This document shows positions 47,401 to 54,195 of a stretch of DNA of 64,000 bases, one piece after another; within the stretch, counting starts at the first letter, position 1; every line of letters starts with the position of its first letter. Both the position numbers and the translations under genes were made by a program. The notes beneath the pieces are model-generated. The model ran no database searches. It saw only the letters and a list, made by a program, of their open reading frames with translations, and was not told the DNA's origin. The stretch comes from Hermetia illucens (Eukaryota; Arthropoda; Insecta; Diptera; Stratiomyidae), in assembly GCF_905115235.1 (NCBI RefSeq), contig NC_051852.1, forward strand, positions 167,170,164 through 167,234,163. Direction: 5' to 3'.

Positions 47401-49760
47401 AAAGTCTGCCGTGGACATCGGAGGTAGGGGCGTGGTTGACGTGGCGGCACAACATCATCGCCAAGTCGACTCGTTGCGCGCTTATTTTTACAGCAAAGAG
47501 CAGGCGAGTCCCTTGCATGCGGCTGTCTGTAAGACAGACTGTGGACTGACTCCACTTAACTTGAAGGATCGATCTTTCAATCCTCTGAGTGGGGTGAAGT
47601 CGGACCAAGAGCAGATCGATGAATGGAAGTCGAAGGCAATGCACGGTAAACACGTGAAGTGTCTTTGGCAGCCATTTGTCGATTTGCATCTGTCGAACAG
47701 ATGGCTGTGTGCTGGGGAGCTCTTTGCTGAGACGGAGGGGTTCATGTGTGCCATTCAGGATGGCGCGAACGCCACCCGAGCTTATAAAAAGCTCATCATG
47801 AAAGAACGGGTGGAGAACGACCAGTGCAGAATGTGTGGTTCGGCGTTAGAGACGTTGGACCATCTCATTTCTGACTGTACTGTTATGGCACCGGTGCAAT
47901 ACATCACCAGGCATAATGCTGTATGTAAGGTTATCCATCAAAACCTTGCATACAAGCATGGGCTGATCACGGGAACATGTCCGGTTTACCGATATGACCC
48001 GCAAGCAGTACTTGATAGTTTTGCTTACAGCATGTATTGGGACCGGCAAGTTCTGACTGATCGCCATACCGCACACAACAAGCCTGACGTACTGTTAGTT
48101 GACAAGACGGGTCGCTCCGCGTATATTATTGATGTTACTATCCGCCATAATAGCAACATTGAACGGAAATACGTGGAGAAGAAGGTGAAATATGAGCCAT
48201 TGGCTCGAGAAATCAAAGAAATTTGGCGTCTCGAGCGGGTGGTTGTAGTTCCCATAATATTGTCAGCTACAGGTATTGTACCTAAATCCCTGACGGCTTC
48301 CCTTGATGTCCTGGGACTTTCGCACAGTCTGGTTCAAACCATGCAGAAGTACACCATTCTGCATACGTGCTCGATGTTGCGGGGAGTACTCGACGGATTC
48401 TCCCACTGACCTACCATCGGCCACCACCACCAGCGCCCCTATAGTTTTTAAGTAGGTAGGATCGTCCGAGCCTAAATGCTTGGCACTTAGTGGTAGTATT
48501 AGGTAAAATCCGGCATCTGCCGGGATTGTGATAACTCGGAAATAATAATCGTTGGCGCAACAATCCATGTTGGATCAGGGCCTTGAAGTGTGTTAGAGCA
48601 CTTCATTCAAGACCGTAACGGTACACTAGGAGGCAATGTGGTCAGCATTGCGCTCGCCCGAGATTATTACCCTGATTTGACTCAGGTACTCATTCACAGC
48701 TGAGTCGACTGGTATCCGACGTCAAATCACGATACAAATTCCACTGCCACCAGTGAGATTTGAACCGTGACCTTCCGTACGACAGCCTTGCGCTCTAACC
48801 ACTCAGCTATCCGGACACATCCAAATAAATATAAGACTCCTGAAAATCACCACGAAGATTCTTCTACGGGAATATGTCGTACGCTTGTCTCGGTTTGCAA
48901 TATTGAGTCTCCAACTATGTCAGAGCTCCAGAGCCTTTAATCACATATTCCTGCATGCTTAAGCTTGCTGAAACTAAGAACCGCTTTCAACGCAGATTTG
49001 TTAATCGATTGGTTGAATTTCTAGTCGTAATCTGAACCCTTTATACGTTGCAAATGACAGAGTATTCCCTGTTTTTTGAGGTTCCAAATGAAAGTTGTCA
49101 ATTTTAGACATTATCGAATTCTAGAAAAATTAATTTCCAATAAACTGATATCGCATTGCATTGACCCTTTTCAACTTTACTCAACCATTTTTGCAAGCTT
49201 CATTCACGATTTTGGAGGATGCATTTTCCATGAATAGCCAAAGTCAATCATTTACTGGAACATCAATAACCTCATTGGGATCTATGGAAACACTTTCTAT
49301 GAAGGACAAGTAAGTATTGTGAATTTGTAGTATTTAAGGAATACAGAAAATAACCCTTTCGTGAAGGGGAGCTTTTTGCCTTGATTCAAATGTTTCATGA
49401 ATAAATGAGCATTGTGGCGATCCCACGTTATCGTCTGCTATTGCATATTTGTTCCACTTTTTATGTTTATGCAGACGTTATATTTGTAAATTCAAAAATA
49501 ATACAGAAATTAGAGTAGTAAAATTTGGTTTTATTAGTAAGTTGCAATGAAATACTTGAAACAAGATTTTCTTTCAATTTCTATATTTTAGTATTCTAAT
49601 TAAAACTGCCAACGCTGTAATGAAAGCGGACCAACAACTGAGTTCAGCTGCATAGTTACTCAGGTACATTTAGATTGTCAATATAAACGTTTTATTCGAT
49701 ACTAATTTTCGTCCCTTCGATTGCAGTGGTCATGATACTTTTGTGCGTGAAGTGCACTGA
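23436..49760 (+). CDS. RN-tre: TBC-domain Rab GTPase-activating protein, RN-tre/USP6NL-like
   Basis: Coding exons: 23436-23587, 30394-31075, 31141-31526, 31584-31651, 49198-49309, then either 49592-49655 (TAG) or 49727-49760 (TGA). All splice sites are GT-AG and phases agree. Products would be 487 or 477 aa. The protein starts MDDDGTDELLL, then a USP6NL-type leader (FQRYDRGTD, DPWENPSFEVY, YGFIQDQRLP), then the TBC domain with KGIPNKLR, the arginine finger in IDSDVNR (R153), the glutamine finger in GYCQGMSG (Q190) and DIYLLDGERVV. The family activates GTP hydrolysis on Rab5/Rab41/43-type GTPases, acting in endocytosis (established). The only in-frame ATG after an upstream TAG at 23391 sets the start. 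Introns 1 (6.8 kb) and 4 (17.5 kb) are filled with mobile DNA. Exons 1-4 are secure; the far 3' exons are inferred from phase, splice sites and serine-rich composition. Confidence 0.82.
24346..24485 (+). mobile_element. LINE family B 3' UTR fragment
   Basis: Matches the 3' UTR of the copy at 13265-14612 (gatgaaaggaattccctgattt; gtccgaagtaa; agtccgacg). Only about 140 bp are present. Confidence 0.7.
24580..24985 (-). mobile_element. Jockey/CR1-like LINE RT fragment
   Basis: On the minus strand: GVSQGSNLDPKFFHIFHDI, then LFADDTIL (catalytic FADD box), then INRIIAYFNRWALTVNSLKP and EVICFRP. This is the RT motif B-C-D order of Jockey/CR1-type LINEs. At least two frame changes and one stop are present. 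Confidence 0.65.
24986..25908. other. Unassigned RN-tre intron sequence
   Basis: GC-moderate, with no clear motif. Likely old repeat DNA, but no family is recognisable. Confidence 0.3.
25909..26840 (-). mobile_element. mariner-like element, internally deleted
   Basis: The minus strand encodes RIVTCDEKRIFYDNLKKRKYY and SSKVMLCIWWDQKRNLYYEL, then PGDSITGNRHRLQLIRLSRA, the central catalytic region of a mariner transposase (first Asp in CDE). The 3' part near 26013-26230 is scrambled. The ends resemble each other (tattggggtaca at left; tattggatgtaca as reverse complement at right), giving tentative inverted repeats. At 0.93 kb it is shorter than a full 1.3-kb mariner. Confidence 0.75.
27537..28100 (+). 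mobile_element. Helentron-like (GTCY)n element, long divergent copy
   Basis: Starts gtgtgaagcaaaacattattaa, then GTCTGTCTGTCC, then the family core in order (caatcatgacgaaatttggtg; gagctcaattaatgcttttcg; aaatctaggccttaaaatacat; tctgctcaaataaag; ccccctcaag; aatccaacttttactaacaaag). The 3' terminal hairpin is not recognised. Confidence 0.7.
28101..28813. other. Unassigned sequence beside the Gypsy fossil
   Basis: Could include the downstream end of the Gypsy element, since it follows the integrase side, but no repeated terminal sequence is visible. Confidence 0.3.
28814..29890 (-). mobile_element. Ty3/Gypsy LTR-retrotransposon fossil (RT/RNase H and integrase parts)
   Basis: Minus-strand remnants show a Gypsy-type RT/RNase H junction (about 29317-29890; RFLGTINYHRRFIP) followed by an integrase core and its downstream region (about 28814-29317; APSVITTNQGSQFGLALF, then VLLGLRNYIKEDLGDSSAEL). 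The order is pol-like. It is broken in several places and truncated; gag and protease are absent, and I find no LTR pair. It is an old copy. Confidence 0.8.
29891..30393. other. End of RN-tre intron 1
   Basis: No repeat or exon seen before the acceptor at 30391-30393 (tttgaattttcag). Confidence 0.5.
31652..32104. other. RN-tre intron 4, start
   Basis: AT-rich non-coding sequence after the donor GTAAGT at 31652. No repeat recognised. Confidence 0.5.
32105..33627 (-). mobile_element. LINE family R (RTE clade), best copy, RT and 3' end
   Basis: Minus-strand frames 33604-33068 and 33061-32216 lie in the same phase, separated by a single TGA where tryptophan would fit (ELVR-stop-VQLLY). Motifs: IKQMKSGKATGPDDIASELW, SNYRPIRLLSHTMKIFERIL, FLDLEKAFDRVPHELIW, VGVHQGSALSPLLFVLVMD, catalytic LLYADDVFLAS, RFKYLGSTLSANGELRYEIA. 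Low interruption suggests a young copy. The endonuclease is missing, so it is 5' truncated at about 33627. The 3' end carries the ccccgcttgtgaacggg motif followed by a GAA-type tail (seen as ttcttcagcc at 32113). Confidence 0.9.
33628..34389. other. Unassigned RN-tre intron sequence
   Basis: Contains a short GA repeat at about 33741-33752 and otherwise nothing recognisable. Confidence 0.35.
34390..35010 (-). mobile_element. R1-like LINE RT fragment (related to family G)
   Basis: Minus-strand frame 34757-34509 reads IAFPAPKETTVIGCADDLIAF (degenerate YADD box), then NLAEQKAEAVLITKHMKRN, closely paralleling EEATVVGYADDIALV and LAEEKTEAVLITKRRKRN of the 55.3-58.8 kb element. Old and broken. Confidence 0.65.
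35220..35885 (+). mobile_element. LINE family R (RTE) degenerate 3' fragment
   Basis: Same RT segment as 18820-19610 ([28 protein letters not shown]) with an internal deletion and the same 3' motif cgacgagccgaccccgctt. More diverged than the 32-kb copy. Confidence 0.8.
35886..36689. other. Unassigned RN-tre intron sequence
   Basis: The frame at 35807-36172 begins in LINE sequence and has no known domain. 36190-36480 on the minus strand weakly recalls an RTE RT N-terminus (VSTAEKAVK) but not enough to call. Confidence 0.3.
36690..37040 (-). mobile_element. R1-like LINE ORF1 fragment
   Basis: Minus strand gives NKQRKAYRATQTASINLP and SKAALKLLTQA, then a degenerate zinc-knuckle region. This parallels SLRKAYGGTQTATIRVPAET and GKVRIGWVVCRLRE in ORF1 of the element at 55305-58820. 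The opposite-strand frame 36620-37207 is its shadow. Confidence 0.65.
37203..37680 (+). repeat. Direct-repeat pair of about 60 bp
   Basis: The block aggtggtaatcgctccat, tatatata, taatcgcaaacac, catgagt occurs at 37210-37258 and again at 37616-37670, about 405 bp apart, with few differences. The intervening sequence is not repeated. Possibly remnants of element ends, but no family is recognised. Confidence 0.55.
37810..38030 (-). mobile_element. tRNA-derived SINE, old copy
   Basis: Retains the family's middle (ggaggcaatgttgtcagcattg; gtgactcagacactcattcacagc) and a box-B remnant (gtgaaatttgaactgtgc), with a TAATAATAAT-like tail at 37816. Much more diverged than the copies at 48.5 and 53.9 kb. 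Confidence 0.65.
38700..39160 (-). mobile_element. LINE family R (RTE) old 3' fragment
   Basis: Matches 32113-32590 throughout (cttttgtcccgcccagaagcgggg; gccaacattcagaaccata) with many substitutions and small deletions. No open frame remains. Confidence 0.75.
39161..40734. other. Sequence around the RN-tre alternative exon
   Basis: AT-rich. Apart from the proposed terminal exon (39636-39784) and its possible 3' UTR with AATAAA at about 40313, nothing is recognised. Confidence 0.35.
39636..39784 (+). CDS. RN-tre: Probable alternative terminal exon of RN-tre
   Basis: An AG acceptor at 39634-39635 opens a frame whose phase fits RN-tre exon 4 (ends in a single G at 31651): GDAISMRTYQSFNSLATSL ... 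STDTLDSYN, then an acidic end (SDTEVEVENTRL) and TAG. The acidic, serine-rich composition is not transposon-like. It resembles residues of the 49198-49309 exon (DAFSMNSQSQSFTG ... TSLGSMETL), sharing DA-SM, QSF, TSL and TL. An AATAAA at about 40313 could polyadenylate it. This version would be 478 aa. The acceptor's pyrimidine tract is weak, so treat this as a proposal. Confidence 0.5.
41243..42075 (+). mobile_element. Helentron-like element E, complete 833-bp copy
   Basis: The cleanest copy in the window. It begins with a long hairpin AAGGTTTTGTT-TGTA-AAACAAAACCTT, then attaaaatcggtttact, a long (GTCT/GTCC)n tract (about 41287-41330), the core (ttggcaccaaatttggtag; tagtacttttcgaagcc; gttaataatagtatattac) and a 3' end with aaacaaaacctttcatacc, a small hairpin (GAAGC / GCTTC) and cccgacttg. 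Both flanks are T runs belonging to a LINE poly(A) tail in reverse. No open frame of significance: a non-autonomous element. Confidence 0.8.
42076..42822 (-). mobile_element. LINE family G (R1 clade), 5'-truncated copy inside a GTCT tract
   Basis: The reverse complement matches the 3' 700 bp of the element at 55305-58820 (gaggaggtgg edge; cggagtcagctca; EERKNLEETLGEVLVPENLV at 42430-42340). The flanks are tcgatgtctgtc on the left (beyond element E) and tcgatgtatgtctgtc on the right, a target duplication in the microsatellite of element D. Confidence 0.85.
44218..44251 (+). repeat. G-homopolymer run (25 G, then TA, then 7 G)
   Basis: An exceptional G run in a family A LINE where the related copy at 9585-9592 has only GGGGG. 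It can form G-quadruplex structures and is error-prone in sequencing, so its true length is uncertain. Confidence 0.9.
44376..45478 (+). mobile_element. LINE family J (Jockey/CR1-like), RT and 3' end
   Basis: Translation gives SSGVPQGSTLGPLLFLFFIN, the catalytic LLYADDLKLFASV, LTSFKDLGVIFDDKLRFNSH, then the C-terminal region LPRVDYPSRLRTLNLPSLQQ and SFDSMSLSSFKRKI. It has a frame change near 44600 and a stop near 45061. No RNase H domain. The tail is (AATA)n at 45457-45475. It is 5' truncated at about 44376, immediately against the family A LINE. Confidence 0.85.
45479..46160 (-). mobile_element. LINE RT fragment, probably family A
   Basis: Minus strand gives SLDRVKWAFNSFHRYKSAGS (start of RT: usual KSAGPDGI), IFLALVIEGMDALG, then VIFTPKPGK-like sequence. 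The left part matches 11300-11470. Internal deletions remove the catalytic core. Confidence 0.65.
46161..47047. other. Unassigned RN-tre intron sequence
   Basis: A 291-codon minus-strand open frame (46010-46885) overlaps the LINE at its C-terminal end. It has no domain I recognise, and its composition (Ser, Leu, Phe, Cys-rich) does not argue for coding. Confidence 0.35.
47062..48540 (+). mobile_element. LINE family X with restriction-like endonuclease, 5' truncated
   Basis: A 445-aa open frame (47072-48409) is uninterrupted. It begins after the RT core, with the thumb region (DFYKYLGILQGTNARVGDLK; NKMSALNVFAIPSLAYAFGI; IDIGGRG-like VDIGGRGVVDV), a CCHC-type knuckle (CRMCGSALETLDHLISDC) and a restriction-like endonuclease pattern (KPDVLLVDKTGRSAYIIDVT, i.e. 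PD...D). That order is typical of R2/R4/NeSL-type LINEs with one ORF. It continues to a 3' UTR ending at an aataataat tract. An intact frame in a truncated copy points to a recent insertion. The exact clade is uncertain. Confidence 0.85.
48541..48820 (-). mobile_element. tRNA-derived SINE, complete copy
   Basis: Reverse complement: head gtccggatagctgagtgg (A box TAGCTGAGTGG), B box GGTTCAAATCT, a body with an inner palindrome (tgaagtgctctaacacacttca), and a 3' end ggattgttgcgccaacgatt followed by ATT repeats. The nearly identical copy at 53896-54182 confirms the boundaries. The B box and head resemble a tRNA gene, but no cloverleaf closes. Confidence 0.9.
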
Positions 49761-49984
49761 GAAAAGCAATGAATAAACATCGTCCATACGTTAATTAATG
49801 ATGTAATCTTTTATTAAAAATGTGCCTAAAGAGAAAATTAATGTACATTTTACACATTTTATTACGATCAAAAGTTATAAATAAGAATGATATTTGTAGA
49901 AATGTATTGTTTCGTTTTAGAGAACTATTTTTGTGTTTAATTGTACCCCCAAAAGACCCTTTGTGATTATTCTCAGCTAATGAT

Positions 49985-50205
49985 CCAGCCCGGAAAGTCT
50001 ATAAGGGCAATATCTATGGTAGAAAAAGAAAACGAGGCAGACCCTGCCTAAGATGGAGCGATGGCGTAGGTCAGGACGCCAGACAGCTTTTAGGGATATC
50101 GAATTGGTGGACCTCGGCGCAAAACCGGGATGTCAGGAATTCCTTATTAAGGCAGACCTAGACCGGATATCGGTTGTTGCGCCGTTGGTGATGACGAATG
50201 TTCAA
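49985..50205 (+). mobile_element. LINE family E (RTE-like) 3' end
   Basis: Translates to KRKRGRPCLRWSDGVGQDAR and NWWTSAQNRDV, the extreme C-terminus of RTE-like ORF2. The 3' end is cggatatcggttgttgcgccgttggtgatg, matching 2547-2585. It lies just past the RN-tre terminal exons. Confidence 0.8.
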
Positions 50206-50209
50206 CTGT

Positions 50210-51185
50210 ACAATGTTGTATATGAGTAACTTCCATTATCTTTATAAACCCGCACAGGTTCTCAATTGGATTCAAATCCGGAGAGCACGCTGACCACTCC
50301 ATAACTTTGATGGATTTTGACAAAAACAAAGCTTTTGTTTCGCGGCTAACATGAATCGGTATGTTGCCCTGTTGAAAAATCCATAGTGGGTAACCATCTA
50401 AACATGGTACCAGGTTGTTTTCTAGGACCTGAATGTAATCGCTACTTTTCGTGCAAGATGTAACGACTTACAGTGAAAGGTATCCATTTGCAAAAAATGC
50501 AGTTCAAACCATCACGCTAACACCCCCGAAATTTCGTTTCGTAAAACGAAGCGGTTCCTTTCTAATGTCATGCCAGTAGCCACGAAAACCGTCGGGGCCA
50601 TCCAGATTTCATTTTTTTCATCGGAGAATATGACCTGAAAAGTCTTTGTTGCTTCAGAGATTTTTACTTTGAACTGTATAAGATAAAGGTTACCGTATTC
50701 CAGTTTATATCCAAATTTTTCAATGCAAATGCCACTCTAGCATCCTTGTGATGTCACGTTAACTTCGGTACTTGCTTGATTTTTCTATATCGAAGCATAT
50801 GAGCAAGCTTTAGGGTCCTTCAAATAGTAGATGTGGATCGTGAAACATTCACATCTGCTAAGCAACGCAAGTGTGCTGGGGCCACGGTTGAATTGCTGGC
50901 ATCGCGCACAATTTGCTTTTCGATTTGCCCAATAAGATGTCTTTTACGCCCATAGCGCTTTGTTGTACCATATCCACTAGGACTTTTCAAAAAGGTTTGG
51001 ACAACACAGAAACTACGCTTAATTTGCCGTGAAATTTCTTTCATACTGACTCCATTTTCCTTTAAACACACTATTTTGCCTTTTTCAAAGTCAGTAAGTT
51101 CTATACCGCGCGACATTTTGTCAAATTTACTTTAATTAAATCGAAAATACCTACTCGAGGTGTCAGTGACTTTATAATGGTGAAA
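50210..51185 (-). mobile_element. Tc3-like transposon, degenerate
   Basis: The minus-strand frame 51116-50820 begins MSRGIELTDFEKGKIVCLKE with the paired helix-turn-helix DNA-binding domain of Tc1/Tc3 transposases (SMKEISRQIKRSFCVVQTFL). Further on, VMEWSACSPDLNPIENLCGF marks the third catalytic Glu region (usual NPIENLW). The part between is frame-broken. The right end was split by the Tigger insertion at 51188; the outer piece may extend past 53657. Confidence 0.75.
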
Positions 51186-51187
51186 TA

Positions 51188-53655
51188 CAGTATTTCCCGG
51201 TTAATTGAGCCAGCAAAATTTCACTAATTTCAACCCTCTTAAGCGGGGAACGCAATTACGGAAATCCCGGTTAATTGCGTACCTAACGCAATTACGGAAA
51301 TCCTGGTTAATTGCGTACCTGACGCAATTATGGAAATCCTCGTTAATTGCGTGTCTAACGCAATAAACAACATTTTCAATAAGGTCACTGGATTTGAAGT
51401 AAACTCACTTCTTTACTACCTGTGTTTTATTTTATTTTATGAAAAAAATTAACATAAACAAAAAGGAAAGAAATCCAATAACAAATCATTAATTTTAAAC
51501 TAAAAAATTTAAAAACTCAAAGACATAAAATTCATATTAAATAAAGGAACTCAAAAATCACAGAAATGGATATGAAGATTTAATAAAATAAAGGAGAATG
51601 CGTCAAAAATTTCATTCTGAGGAAGGAGTTTCTTTAAAATAATCAGTAATTTTCGACTGAGTAATTTTTTTCAAATAGTTTTTATAAACATATTCCTCAA
51701 TGTTTTCCAGCTCCTGTATGAACTCATTTTGAGGCAATAAAAACTTTCGGACGGTTGTTAGGAAATTTAGCACATTCGGAAGACTAGGAATTTCATCAGG
51801 AATTTCATTCTCTGCATCACTATCGGAGTAGTCTTCATTGCTCTTCCTTTTCCAATGAAATTTCTTTAACTATCTCTTCATCTGTAAGTTGTCCACAGCA
51901 CACCAAATTGTCGTCACAACGGATGTAGTTGTCGAATTCATCCCCTGATAAGTCACTGATGGTTTCAGTGATATCCTCCTGTTCATTTTCTGCAGATGGT
52001 GCTGCGTCACATTCGGAAATGAATTTAGCCTGAAAGTATAATACTTAGCTAATTCAAACGCACAACTTACTGAAATTATTTACCTTTTGGAAACACCTTG
52101 TTATAGACAATGGTCTGACTAACCACCAAGCATGTTTAATTATATGCAATGCATTAAAAATATTTATAGATTTCGCAAATTCTCCAATAGTCTTTCCACT
52201 TTCAATAGCAGAAATCTGTTTTCGTATTATAATTTGCCTATAATACGCTTTAAAAGAGTGTATTATCCCTTGATCCAATGGTTGGATCAAGGAGGTACTA
52301 TTGGCCGGTAGATACTGAATATTAATGTTTTTCAGAATTTTTGTTGTTTTGTGAGATGCAGCATTATCCACGAACAGAATAATCTTACGGTTTTGTTTGG
52401 CCATCTCCTCGTCTAGAGAGATTAGAATACTTTCCCAGATTTCCCTCGTCATCCACGCTTTTTGGTGGGGATAGTATTTAAGAGACACAATTTTATTTTA
52501 AAACAGCGTGGATTTTTCGGTTTACCTATGATAATTACTTTTTTATAATCACCGGTGGCATTACATATGAAAAGCAAAGTTAAACGATCTTTTGACGATT
52601 TAAATCCATTATTATGACTTTCTTTTCTGCTTAGGGTTGATACCGGTAAAGCTTTAAAAAACAGACCACTCTCGTCGGCGTTAAATATATCTGATGATTT
52701 GTAACCTTCAATCAAATTCGGGAAAAGTGTGTTGATGAAATTATTTGCACTTTCCGAATCAGCAGATGCAGCTTCTCCATGAATTTTTTTCAAGGATATT
52801 CCCTCACGTTTCTGCCAGCGCCACAGCCAGCGGGTAGTGGGATTAAAAGCCTTGTTCAATGTCACAGCAAACTGTTTTGATTTTTCCAAAATCATATTTG
52901 TTGAAATGATTACACCCGATGATCTCATTTGATCAAACCAAATTAAAACAGCTCGGTCAACATCGTAACATGCACCATTTCTAATTCGCTTGCTTGACAG
53001 GTTATGCATTTTGGAGTTTTCTAAAATGTTTTTTTCATTTTGGATAATTCTATTGATCGTAGACATTGAGCATTTGTATTTGACACACACTTCCTGTTTG
53101 GTTTTTTCCTTACACTTGATTTCCTTAATGATTTGCATCTTTTGTTTTAAAGATAAGGTTACGTGTCTATTAGGACTCATTCGTTTCTGAAAAATATGCA
53201 AAGTTTTGCACTTTAGATATTATCACCATGTGTACATTTCTTAAATGCGTACCTACTTTAGATTTTTCCGTTATTTCACAAGAAATTTAAACACTTAACT
53301 TGTTTTATGAACTTGCAGAATCTTTATAAACGCTGGAAGCTTAAGTGACAACAACATTTCAGTGATGCCATATACATTTGTTGGGTTCTCTGTATTACAA
53401 CTAATATTCATTTAAGTCTATTACGATTTCTTCAACCAATTTTTAGCTGTGCATTAAAACCGGGAAATTTTACATGTACATTTGTACGAAAATCTAAGAA
53501 TGGTCGCGCAGTTAAAGGGGAAACGCAATAAAAAGGGATGCATTTAAGCGGGAAGACATGTGGACATTTTCTTAGGGACAAAAATTTGCTCTTACTTTTA
53601 ATGCAATAAAAAGGGAAAATCAATTAAAAGGGACGCAATTAACCGAGAAATACTG
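51188..53655 (-). mobile_element. Tigger/pogo DNA transposon, nearly whole
   Basis: The ends are inverted repeats (CAGTATTTCCCGGTTAATTG at left; CAGTATTTCTCGGTTAATTG as reverse complement at right) and both are flanked by TA. The minus-strand transposase starts near 53177 (MSPNRHVTLSLKQKMQI, CENP-B-type HTH), has a second DNA-binding helix (TTRWLWRWQKREGISLKKIH) and a DDD catalytic set (IFNADESGLF; ILFVDNAASH; LIQPLDQGII). One base is missing near 52490, which shifts frame, and another shift lies near 51850. A 54-bp GT-AG intron (52084-52031) leads to an acidic C-terminus ending in QSKITDYF, a PCNA-binding (PIP) box like that known for Drosophila pogo. Three 37-bp repeats of the terminal motif lie at 51247-51360. 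Confidence 0.92.
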
Positions 53656-53895
53656 TACTAATAAAGTGAAGCCAACTTGATAAACAAAGTACCGTTAGTT
53701 TTACACGTGCAGAAGTTATTTATGTGTTTTTGTTTCTTGCCTCTCGTCACTTTCGTTGAACATTGTTACCCTACAGTATACTATTTGAAAATAATGCGAT
53801 TCTGAAAGTGACCTTATAATTATGAAACACACCCGGGGTTCTTATCGCTCTAGAGCCTACTGTATTTACAATGACAGTGACCAACTTAAAGCAAT

Positions 53896-54182
53896 AATAA
53901 TAATCGTTGGCGCAACACTCCATATTGGATCAGGGCGTTGAAGTGTGTTAGAGCACTTCATTCAAGACCAAAACGGTACACTACGGTATACTGTAGGAGG
54001 CAATGTGGTCAGCATTGCGCTCGCCCGAGATTATTACCTTGACTTAACTCAGGTACTCATTCACAGCTGAGTGGAATGGTATCCGACGTCAAATCACGAT
54101 ACGAATCCCACTGCCACCAGCGAGATTTGAACCGCGACCTTCCGTACGACAGCCTTGTGCTCTAACCACTCAGCTATCCGGA
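53896..54182 (-). mobile_element. tRNA-derived SINE, complete copy with target duplication
   Basis: Same structure as 48541-48820 and about 95% alike by eye. It is flanked by the perfect 13-bp direct repeat AACTTAAAGCAAT at 53883-53895 and 54183-54195, which fixes both ends: head at 54182 (ttccggatagctgagtgg), 3' tail of ATT repeats at 53896. Confidence 0.93.
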
Positions 54183-54195
54183 AACTTAAAGCAAT

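Noticed and set aside
48780-48820. tRNA gene on the minus strand
   Set aside because: A and B boxes are present, but the sequence around them does not close into a cloverleaf, and the segment is the head of a repeated SINE with a defined 3' end and target duplication.
49210-49309. Acceptor at GGAG just before GATGCA for the RN-tre exon
   Set aside because: It would break the reading phase from exon 4; the acceptor at 49196-49197 keeps phase and has a better pyrimidine tract.
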